From positions 2,108,001 to 2,172,000 of the forward strand of contig JAHLEZ010000011.1 in assembly GCA_020726505.1 (NCBI GenBank): a stretch of DNA of 64,000 nucleotides, given 5' to 3'. The position numbers and the translations under genes are program-made. Origin of the DNA: Leptodontidium sp. MPI-SDFR-AT-0119. Its lineage: Eukaryota > Ascomycota > Leotiomycetes > Helotiales > Leptodontidiaceae. Under the pieces are notes generated by a model that was not told where the DNA came from, ran no database searches, and worked only from the letters and a program-made list of their open reading frames with translations. Every line of letters begins with the position of its first letter. Positions within the stretch are counted from its first letter, which is position 1. Of the stretch, positions 47,178 to 56,940 are shown piece by piece.

Positions 47178-48443
47178 GTTGATTCGGTAATGTGTTGTAA
47201 TACTAATGTTCTATTTTGCGAGGTATTTTAAGGCTCTTATATAATTTTTAAAGCCCTTCGGATTTTTGTTTTTTTTTTACACGTATTAACTTGTTTTTGT
47301 TATTGTTTTTTAAACATAAATTTAAACAGCGTATCAAATTGAGTTGAGTGGAGTTGAGTACTCAGGGGCTGGGGCACTTGCTCAACCCAACCAAATTTAT
47401 TCACTTTCTAAATAAGGCCGAGATACATCACATTCAGAAAAAAAACAATTTTATAATTTTATTACTTTAATTAATTTCATTGGCATGTGATGTTGGGTAT
47501 TTCAGTTGAGTTCGATTGAGTATTTAAGTACCACTGGGAATGTCCGCGCTTCGCTCGCCACTATCCGAGAGATTTACCTAATTATGGTTCTAATACTTAT
47601 GCTTGTGCTCCCTATTTATTTTCCTTGCCTCGCTCTCGACTAGTCCGAATGCTTCGCGTTTGGTCTAGTCTCGAGCTTAATAAGTTCTTTTTTACTAAGT
47701 CACGTTTTATTTACGTGTAATAAGAAATAAGGTCTTTTACAGCATCCTCGAGTAGTAAGGGGAAATTTATAGGTCTTGCAGTCCTACAGGGAGTTAGACC
47801 TCGTTCAGTCGTACCTCCTTTCTCTCGGCACTTTCTACTTAACCTGAACCATTAATTTAAAATCAATGATTCTACTTAGCTTTGATATAATAGAGGGCAG
47901 TCGAGAAGTACTTAAATATTTTGAGCATTTCTTTGACACCTTGAATTTAAACAAACAATATCTAATTCTAAAGATCATTTGAGACTTGAAGGTCTAATAA
48001 CTCGATTAACTTAATAAAGACGTCTTTGTTAATGCTAATATTTTTTGAGAATATAATTCCACTACAAAACAAACGGTTGTTGTTATTAGTGTAGTGGGGA
48101 AGCCCTTAGTCGGTTCTTTCTCACCTGACCGGATACACCCTTTTTACATTAAAGAGGTTAACACTTGAAAACAACTCAAGAACACAGAACTTTCATGGAA
48201 TTTTATTTAATACATTTTTTTCTCCTTTCCTCCCTTGACTTTCTATGCTCTTTAGATATATAATATTTCTAGATTTGATCGATTGGCAATTTCCTAACCT
48301 AGAATCTCTCCCGTACCTCACTACATGCTACCTCTCTTGTTGTGTAGTTATTGGGCTTCGTCCCACCACAGTAATAAAAACGTTATTCCTCAATTAAGTT
48401 GCCGTGTTCAAGTTGTTAGTATGTCTAAGTTAGTAGTACTAAC
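47178..48443. other. AT-rich spacer
   Basis: No gene was recognised. GAGTTGAGT and related words recur around 47340-47530, perhaps traces of an old repeat. Confidence 0.4.
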
Positions 48444-49095
48444 CTACTTGCGCAGGTCGATAAAAAAATCCAAAAAATCGGGAAACTGACGAATCTGTCC
48501 TTTCACAATAGCCCAGTGGTAAAACCGCTTTTGTGGCCACCCCCGAGATTCCGAAAGAAAATTCAATTCCTCTGCAGATTTTTCATAACAAGCATTCTTT
48601 GTCATGTTAATGTCATAATTTTGCAGCATTCTGCGAAGTGCGTAGTGTAGGTTGCCAGGTTGAACTCGCTCCCTCCCGTTCAAACGGATAAAACGCTGTT
48701 CCCGGTACTTCGCTGTCGTTTGCTTGAGGCGCTTTAATTCTATTATAGAATTTGGTACAAGCGAAGTCATTTTTCAATTCTTCAAAAACGTCTTGCGGCG
48801 TCCACCGTGTTTGTGTTTTGTCGATGTCTATGCTGTTCATCTCTTCGGCTATCGTATGGTATGTCTTTTGTTTCCCGCCCGTGAACCAGTCACTGTCGTT
48901 CTCTTCGCATAGCTTAAGTAATTGCTGTTGTTCAGGCTTGGAAAATTTTGAAGGATGACTCGGCAGATGGCCAGGAGCCTTTGACATTGCGGCCGACAAA
49001 ATGTCTCTGTGGTACTCTTCGATACGTCTCCTAACGCCCAATGGGTTGTATTCTCTTGGGGAAGGCCAAGGTCGTCTTTGAGAAATTTCCTGCAT
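48444..49095 (-). pseudogene. Tandem family member 3, frameshifted
   Basis: From the ATG at 49095, the frame reads LLKLCEENDSDWFTGGKQKT, then YHTIAEEMN, matching the family motif. It stays open to 48613. The frame that best matches the relatives downstream is the next one: NLHYALRRMLQNYDINMTKN, then ESRGWPQKRFYHW, ending at 48444. The switch lies near 48650-48670. No Gln-rich tail remains. Confidence 0.6.
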
Positions 49096-49188
49096 CTTTT
49101 TTGAAAAAGTGTCCCAAGGGATGATTGAACCTGGCTGGAGATTGGACCTCTGAATTACAGTATTTAAAGTAGTAATCTCGTATTTCTG

Positions 49189-49571
49189 CTACCGCCTGAC
49201 TCTACTTGTGCTTGCCGTTATTTTTGGTACCTCTATTAAGTGTGCATGTGTTCCGCATGGCAATTCTAAACCAGAGCTAGAGTTAGGTACCGGCGAATAC
49301 TGTCTCTGGTAATAGTCAGGTGACTGGCACAACTGGTCGACGACGTCGCCGGGATAGTAGTAATTTTTGTGCTTGTGAAACCTCCAGGTGTTCATATCAA
49401 GTGCTACCGCCATGCAAGTTTTCTATAGTCTGATTGCCCTGTAAACCACATAGTGTCTGATTCCTGACAGATACGTAAAAGCTCTGCTTTCTCCTCCACA
49501 GAAAACGACCTAGGCTGAGGTGGTGGAGGGATGGGGCTGAGCGCACCAGAATCACGGCAGTTGACATTCAT
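49189..49571 (-). pseudogene. Tandem family member 4, frameshifted fragment
   Basis: The ATG at 49571 leads to LLRICQESDTMWFTGQSDYR, the family motif, and stops at 49404. The continuation AVALDMNTWRFHKHKNYYYP lies in another frame from 49413 to 49189. The two overlap by a few bases, so a single indel explains the break. The gene is short and lacks the C-terminal part of member 1. Confidence 0.55.
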
Positions 49572-49632
49572 TTCGGATGAAGGTAAGCCGGCGTCCTCCT
49601 TGTATTGAGAGCTTTGAAAGAGGACTTGAAGT

Positions 49633-49981
49633 TTACTGAGGGCTGTTTGAGCTAGAGAAAATTGATTGAAATGTTGACTGTGAATTAGATGGGTAGGAAC
49701 GATGACCTGCTGGCTTTGGGGGAGTCCATGAGTCCTTATATGAGGAAGGCGCCAGCGTCACATGTGAGGACCTGGCTTGTATAATCGAGCGTAGATCACC
49801 GATCATCTCCGAAGCTAGGTAGTTGAGCACACTTCTCGAACATGAACGCTAGACGAGAATAACAAACTTGTGGATTGTTTTCGATTAACCGTTCGGACAA
49901 GTTGTTCGGACATGACACTCGTGGGTGCTTCATTCGATCATAAATAGCACCAGATTGCAGTTTTGTTAAGTTGTTCCACAT
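49633..49981 (-). pseudogene. Short broken gene next to the tandem family (unrecognised)
   Basis: The ATG at 49981 gives MWNNLTKLQSGAIYDRMKHP and runs to FMFEKC, after which the natural continuation LNYLASEMIGDLRSIIQARS is one frame away, ending at 49633. It could be the detached N-terminal part of member 4 or an independent gene. There is no recognisable domain. Confidence 0.35.
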
Positions 49982-50079
49982 CAGTTTCCTTTCAACCTCC
50001 GCACCGTCAACCTCATCCGTCTCTTACTCCCACTACATTCTCTACCATTGTCTCATTGTTTATTCCTGTAATCCTAAAT

Positions 50080-51653
50080 ATGCCGTCTCCATCGATAACA
50101 GACAGGACTTGCGTCTCATCAGCTGATGTTGAGCTTGAATCAAGGACACAACTCGATTTGAACGACCAAACGCTTGGAGCAGCCAATTTCAAGCCTAAGC
50201 AGGTTTCACCAACTTTCCCCGAAGGTGGGTTAAAGGCGTGGCTGGTCGTTCTTGATTGCTGGTGCGCTTCGTTTGCTTCGTTCGGGTACACAAACCCATT
50301 CGGGTGGGCTCTCCATGTCAAATCTCGCACATCGCAGCTGACCACTATTCAACCTTTCTCAGAGTGTACGAGACATATTACCTCCAAACGTTCCTTCAAA
50401 GCCGCTCGCCATCCGATGTAGCATGGATTAGGTCTATTCAAGCCTTCGCGCGGTTCTCGACAACGTTGATCGGTGGTCCGGTTTGTGACCGATATGGCCC
50501 TATGGTACGACTGATCTCGCTGCACTGTACGCGATATGATCGCGAGCTGACAACAGGGAGAGCTGGAGCAAAGATCAAGCCAGCAGATACACCAACCAAG
50601 ATCCCTTAGCAGAATGTGAATTGGTAGTACTCAGTGCAAAGACTGGTGGGCATCATGGCGACGACCAAGACAAGCGAACATGGCCATATGACAATCTATA
50701 AGATCCAGATTGTCGGTCACTACGTGAGTCCATTTGTATCCTGATTCATGGAGTATATCCTGACTTTATTCACTAAATCTAGTTCTCCAAGGAACGAGCA
50801 ATGGCAATGTCCTTTGCATCAACTGGCTCCCCAACCGGCGGGATAATCTACCTCGTATTCATGACCAACGTCCTACAAAACCCCAGCATCGGCTTCGCCC
50901 TGGGGACAGCGAATCTGCGGTTTCATCAGCCTGTTCTTACTCATAAAAGCATCAGTCACTATCCGCCCCACTCTGATGAGAAGAAAGGAGACTTTCCTGC
51001 TCCTTGAAGCCTTCAAGAAGCCGGTGTATTCTCTGGAGGTCGCAGCGCCCTTCCTGGTCATTCTTGGTCTCTGGACGCCATATCTCTACATTGCATCATA
51101 TGGACTCGAACACGGCATGGACCGTGGACTTGCTTCCTATCTGTTTGCGCTGCTGAACGCAGGGTCGTTCGTGGGAAGGGTGCTGGAGGGGACCTTTGCG
51201 CAGTATTTGGGCCAGTTTAACGTGATCAAATATGCGTGTTACGCTTCCGCAATACTGCGATTTTGCTGGCTTAAGATAACATCGTCTGCCGGACTGATCG
51301 TCTTCTCGCTCTTGTTTGGAGCGACGAGTGGTATCGTTATTGCATTGATGATGTCGACTATTGCGCACACTGCCGATCATTCAAGTAAGGTATGTGTATA
51401 TTCTCAACGGAGATTTTGAAGCGATTCCACCCACCCTTTCTGACACTTTTATCTAGATTGGTACGTACATCGGTATGGCTACCTTTGTCGTAGGTTTTGC
51501 CGGCTTGGCTGGCACTCCTATGGCGGGGCATTGAGCGGCAACCACCACGGGTATACTGATAGCATCGTCTTCAGTGCATCAGTCATCATGGCTGGGGCAT
51601 TGGTCTTTAGAGCTACTCGCTATGTATTCGCGAGCGACAAACTCGTTGCGTAA
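50080..51653 (+). pseudogene. MFS transporter (monocarboxylate-permease-like) with an internal inversion
   Basis: The ATG at 50080 leads to FPEGGLKAWLVVLDCWCASF, the classic start of fungal MCT-type permeases. A 58-nt intron (GTGGGC ... CTCAG) joins TNPFG to VYETYYLQTF. After IGGPVCDRYGPM the plus strand makes no sense to about 50710, but its reverse complement reads AMMPTSLCTEYYQF, a stop, then GILVGVSAGLIFAPALPVV, exactly the expected next helices. The plus strand then resumes with VGHY, an intron, and FSKERAMAMSFAS. Later parts need another frame change (about 50925-50980), and the last exon is interrupted before VIMAGALVFRATRYVFAS. The gene is dead. Confidence 0.85.
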
Positions 51654-52641
51654 AACAATAATCCTCGGCGAGGAGGGTGCAAAGCATGTGAAATGAAGGA
51701 CTGGGGAAGATTGAATCCTCATCGGCGGAAGAGGCAGCGTAGGATGATAGTAAAATCATGCAAAGTTGTGGGGTGGAAGGTATCAGGGCCTGGAAAACTC
51801 TCCACTTTGAATTGAAAATGACAAAAAGAACGTCTGTACTTCTCACGATCTGGGATCATACCTAAGAACTCTCACAGCGTGATACCACTCGCCTCACTCA
51901 GCTGGTATGTGTTGTAATATTTGTCACATGCCGCTGTACAAACTCGAGATTTTCGTTCTCCAGCAATGATTTGCATACACCAACAAGCACTTCTCGTATT
52001 TCGATTCCTTGAATTTCATCTTCCATGAGCGCACTGACGCCATGAATCCGAGTTTTCTGATTAATGAGATGGATCGAGGCGGGCAGACGATTCAATTACT
52101 GATATAGAAGCCGGGAGCCTCTTCCTAAAATGACGCTGCATAGAAATATTGGACATGATATAAAGTGGGTTTGCCGTAAGAGAGCCTTGCGAGAAAGATT
52201 TCAGTCTATAACTGGGCCGAAGTGCGAGGTGAGGATGGAGCGAAAGGGTTGAAATTCAGGAATGAAAAAAAAAGGTGAACGCTAGTCCACAGCAAATGTG
52301 CATCCGTGATATTGGAACTGGTTTGCATTGCAAAACTTGAGCACCGCGGCCGACGTACAATCGAACTCCAAAAGCGGGACATTCTGTGACCTCCCGCTTG
52401 ATGCTCACAAATCCTGTCTTGCCCGCGGAAATTGAGAGGGACGGGCGAGAGGATGGTTGTTCCCGACCAGTCAGGCCGAACGGTTGAAGAGAGGTGTGCA
52501 ATTCAAAGAAAATCGCTCAATTCAACGCCAGATCGTTTAGCAAGTTCTGATATTCGAGAACGAAACGGGAGTAACATAGTCATGGAGGCTGCTTCATGCG
52601 TAGGGGTATCATTGAGAATGCATCCTAGACAAGTGGCTGCT
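51654..52641. other. Intergenic region between convergent genes
   Basis: 3' flanks of the MFS pseudogene and DCD1; no supported feature. Confidence 0.45.
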
Positions 52642-53817
52642 TTATCGCTCTAAGTGAATCATGCCATTGGCAGGCTGTGGAGCCATTAGTACGACAGACG
52701 AAAGACTCACTCCACAGAGACACTTACAGGTATAAACTGTCGTAGACGAACACCAGCCTGCTTAAAAACATCTGCTGTTTCCCCGTCCATACTGTATCCT
52801 TGGCTGTAGACAACTTCACTGATGCCAACTTGTGCGATTTTGATACTACATGTGAGACAGGGACAAGTGTCGCAGTACAGAATGGTGCCTTTGCGTATTC
52901 TTCCTCTGCCAGCTTCCAGCAGAGCATTCTCCTCGGCGTGCAGGCATAGGCATGTTCCGAGTCCCACGCCCGAGCTTTGCCCTTCATTGCATCGTGGGCA
53001 TCCTCTATCAGCACAATTCTTGAGCCCTCTTGGTGTTCCATTGTATCCTGTACTAATAACCCTCTTGTCTTCGACTATCACACATCCCACACGCCTCTTC
53101 ATACAGTTGCTCCTTTGTGCACCCAAGGATGCCAGCTGCATAAAGTACTGGTCCCAAGTAGGCCGCAGCCTGTCATTATTCAACAAGTTCACACCAGATA
53201 GCCTTGCGTATAGATGTGCCAAATCCGACGAAGTATTGAGAAGTTTGATCGTGGCTCGAGATATGAGTGGCAGAAGTCCACCGTTGGAACTATAGAGGTG
53301 CTCGTCGGATTGAAGGACAAACTCTTCGAGGCTTGGGGTGTCTTCGGACATCTGTTGCATTTGCATTCGTTCTTGGAAACGCTTCCACCGAACATGAATA
53401 GGAGCGTCCACGCTGACGAGGATGAAGAATGGTCTGCGGTCGAGTTTATCGAGTATTTCCTCTGAGTGTACATCTGTCGTCACCCATAATTCCTGCCATT
53501 TCTTGGTAACAAAGTCCAGGAGATCGTCCGCTGTGTTGAAGTTGTATTCTTGTGCAGACTTCGTATTTGCGCCATTGACTAGAGCCTTCCCGTTCGAAGT
53601 AGTCTTGCCAGCCACATCGTTCCTTTCAGAGATATCCAACGCTCTCAGGGAGTCTCCATTCGTAAACTCGTGCCCCAGATGGAGTTGTGTAAAGGAATGG
53701 TGCTGGACGAGGTAGTCCGCAATGGTTTGCTTCCCTGAGCAGATTCCTGGGAAAGTCAGAGTTTCGAAATACAATAGAAAGATGGTATATATCACCTCCA
53801 CACAGTCCAATCAACAT
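52642..53817 (-). CDS. DCD1: Deoxycytidylate (dCMP) deaminase
   Basis: Three exons, 53796..53817, 52728..53746 and 52642..52674, give 357 aa. Intron 1 (49 nt) splits the P-loop-like N-terminus, which becomes MLIGLCGGICSGKQTIADYL. Intron 2 (53 nt, TACTAAT branch) removes a false stop and restores the C-terminus RQFIPPANGMIHLER. The zinc-binding deaminase core has HAEENALLEAGR (His277, Glu279) and PCLTC (Cys304, Cys307); GYNGTPRGLKNC is also typical. The enzyme deaminates dCMP to dUMP, feeding thymidylate synthesis, and is usually controlled by dCTP and dTTP. The N-terminal kinase-like extension is normal for fungal Dcd1. It is divergent from ATG7. Confidence 0.95.
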
Positions 53818-54217
53818 TCTTAGGTTCAAATGAAATCTTTCGGTATTCGCAGGCAGTAGGGCAGTAGATAGATGAACTTGAAGAAACGCGGTACGCGCAC
53901 GGGAATGTAGACGCGTGGCGGGCCGGAGTTTATCCGTGCACTACTGTACCTTGGCTGAGCCTCACGTGCATCTCCCACTTGATCTCAACTTTAACCCATG
54001 ATCACTGCCTGGCCCATCTGACTGTTCACACAATTTCAAATACTGACTTTCTTACTTAAGTCTTGGTGAAAATCCTCACCCTTCCTTCGCCAGCACACAC
54101 TTACTCTACAACATTTATTGATTCAGACCGACGCTTCTAAACACACACAGATCTACCCTTGTCTCGAGACCGCCCCACGCTCCACCCCGCCTTCAGCAGC
54201 GGGAGATACGGCTGGAA
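53818..54217. promoter_or_regulatory. Shared divergent promoter, DCD1 / ATG7
   Basis: 400 bp separate the two start codons. It contains an ACGCGT cluster near the DCD1 side and a CACGTG E-box at 53963..53968. Assignment of either to a factor is inference from known yeast sites. Confidence 0.55.
53886..53916. promoter_or_regulatory. Cluster of ACGCG cores (MluI cell-cycle box)
   Basis: ACGCG occurs at 53886, 53893 and, as the full palindrome ACGCGT, at 53911..53916, about 70-100 bp upstream of the DCD1 start. In yeasts this is the MBF (Mbp1/Swi6) site that times DNA-precursor genes to S phase. Confidence 0.5.
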
Positions 54218-56469
54218 ATGGCGCTCAAATTCGCTCCGTTCGGTTCTGAAATCGAGCTACCTTTCTATACAGCTCTATCTCAGTTCAAGATTGACTTTGA
54301 TAAGCTCGATGACTCGGCGCGACCAGTCCTCGGCTTGTATGAGCCTCGTGTGACCTCGACTCCCGAGGAAAGTTGCCGTATGCAGGTCCTTGGGAATGCC
54401 CTCACAAGTGATGAGTAAGTCACTTTGTTGAGAGTATCGACTTGGAGTTATGTTGACGACTGCAGCGTTCCAGCCGGCTATATTCGGGCTGAGGGGAAGA
54501 TCAAGAATGTGAACACTATCGAGGACTTCAAAAATATGGACAAAGCAGCAATGTTGCAGACAGCGGCAAAACAGGTGAGGGGTATTTGAAGTATTTCTAG
54601 ACGTGAACTCACGTCTCTAGATCTGGGACGCCATAAACGACGGCACCATCTACTCCATCCCATCCCTTCTTTCGTCTTTTACAATACTCTCCTTCGCAAA
54701 CCTCAAGAAGTACACTTTCACCTACTGGTTTGCGTTCCCTGCTTTGCACTCAGAGCCCGTCTGGAAGCAAATTGAAGGTGCTATTCCAAGTCAGCTGACT
54801 GGAAAAGAGACGACCAGTCTTGCTGATGAAATTGGCACTTGGAGGTATGCAACTGACAAGAGGGAACATGGCTTCTTCCTGGCGAAAAAGGTCGTTCGGT
54901 CATCATCCCAGTCCGAGCGACCCACGACTCCGGGTACTCCAGGCGATGAGCTAGGATATAAGTGGGTGGTAGGATCTTTGAGGAAGTTTGAAAGCGGCTT
55001 CTTTGATGGAATTCCATTGGAGGATCAATTTGTCGCATTTGTCGATCCGTCAACATATCCAGAGAACCCAGGCTGGATGCTCCGAAATCTCCTGGTTCTG
55101 ATCAAGCGAAGGTTTAAGCTCAATAAAGTTCAAATCCTTTGTTATCGAGACATCCACTCAAGAAGACACGAGGCCAGAAGTCGGATCATTGTTTTGGAGA
55201 CTGAAGGGCAAGCTGCCGAAACTGATGTCATGCCAAAGGTGACTGGGTGGGAGCGCAACAGTAACCAAAAGTTGTCACCAAAGACCACAAACTTGGCGCA
55301 ATATATGGATCCTTCTCACTTGGCGGACCAGGCAGTCGATTTGAACTTGAAGCTAATGAAATGGCGTATCGCTCCTGACCTAAATCTGAACAAGATCAAA
55401 GATACGAAATGTCTTCTTCTTGGCGCAGGTACACTCGGAACTTACGTCAGCCGGCTTCTGATGGGATGGGGAGTCAGAAAGATCACATTCATCGACAATG
55501 CTACAGTGTCATTTTCAAATCCAGTTCGTCAGCCACTATTTGATTTCAAGGACTGTATCGACGGAGGTGCGAAGAAAGCTTATAGAGCAGCCGAGGCTCT
55601 GCAAGAGATCTACCCTGGAGTTGATAGCACTGGCTTTGTGATGTCTGTGCCAATGCTGGGACATCCAATTACAGATGAGCAGAATACTCGTCTCGACTTT
55701 GAGACTCTCGAGAAGCTGATGGAAGACCACGACGCCATCTTCCTGCTTATGGACACTCGTGAAAGTAGATGGCTTCCAACGGTGATGGGTAAGGCTAAGG
55801 ATAAACTTGTTCTGAATGCTGCTCTCGGATTTGATACCTGGGTAGTAATGAGGCATGGCGTCTTTGCAGCGGATGGCGGGCCAGCTTCCCTCGGTTGTTA
55901 CTTCTGTAATGATGTCGTGGCGCCAGCAGATGTGAGTCCTGTGATGGAACTTTGGAAGCGGTGCTGACATGCGAAACTAGTCAATCAAAGACCAAACTCT
56001 AGATCAGCAATGTACTGTCACACGCCCAGGCATCGCTCCGACCGCATCAGCTCAGTTGGTAGAACTCATGGTTTCTGCACTTCAACACCCGGACGGAGCT
56101 CGGGCTCCTGCTCCTAAGGTTTCTGCTAATCAGTCAACAAATGGAAGAATCGAATATGATCGTGATCCTCTCAACCACCCACTTGGTCTCATTCCGCATC
56201 AAATTCGTGGGTTCGAGGCGACCTTCCAAAATATCCTCATCAGCGGCCAATCATACGACTGTTGTTCCGCCTGTTCTCCAAAGATCGTCCAAGAGTACAA
56301 ACGCTCAGGATGGGACTTTATCAAGCGTGCTTTGACCGAGAAGGATTACATCACGGAACTCAGTGGGCTTGCAGAGGTTCAACGGCAAGCCGAAGCAGCT
56401 GCAGGTGATATTGATTGGGATAGCGAGCCAAATGGGATGGATGATGACGAGGAAGGAGAGCTTCTCTGA
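54218..56469 (+). CDS. ATG7: Autophagy E1-like enzyme Atg7
   Basis: Four exons, 54218..54414, 54466..54574, 54621..55931 and 55981..56469 (introns 51, 46 and 49 nt), give 701 aa, the normal length. The N-terminus [20 protein letters not shown] and the block [19 protein letters not shown] are typical of the Atg7 N-terminal domain. The adenylation domain has the nucleotide-binding GAGTLG at 370-375, and RQPLF and PMLGHPITD follow. The catalytic cysteine is Cys550 in QQCTVTRPG, created across the last exon junction. The C-terminus is acidic (DDDEEGELL). Atg7 activates Atg8 and Atg12 for transfer to Atg3 and Atg10 in the cytosol. Confidence 0.97.
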
Positions 56470-56940
56470 ACGGCAAGAACTCCCTCACGAAGTATTTGAT
56501 AGGATGGTCTGCGGCGTCTGGAATTTATGCATCTGGGTGGACAGTGGCGGCATGCGTGAGATTTGGTAGCTTTTACAAGGATTTCCCTACTTATGACCTG
56601 CAATTCTTGAGCCTAACCTCTGATTTGGGGCACCTTTATTTAGCACACGATCCCCCACTTGGAGTAAGCAGGAAGGCAACACCTTGCTTCTCGAACTGAA
56701 TCGTGAATTGTTTATGTTCAGCACGTGACTACTACCCACTGTATATTTTGGGTCTAGCGTAATTGAAGAGCCGCTAATCAAGCTCCGAGCGATGTACTCC
56801 AAAAAGTATCAACAGCTTCAACTTTCCTCAATTGCGCTCCCCATCATGATCCCGCACGTGTTCCCTCCTTTGCGAAGCTTCCTCACCTCACTCTACTGAT
56901 GAAACTCTAGGTTCTGTACATAATACCCCTTCTTGCAGCC
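56470..56940. other. Intergenic region, ATG7 to PPR gene
   Basis: 3' flank of ATG7 and promoter of the PPR gene; no other feature. Confidence 0.5.

Noticed and set aside
47340..47530. Possible element with GAGTTGAGT-type ends
   Set aside because: The similarity between the two sides is too weak to define ends or orientation.
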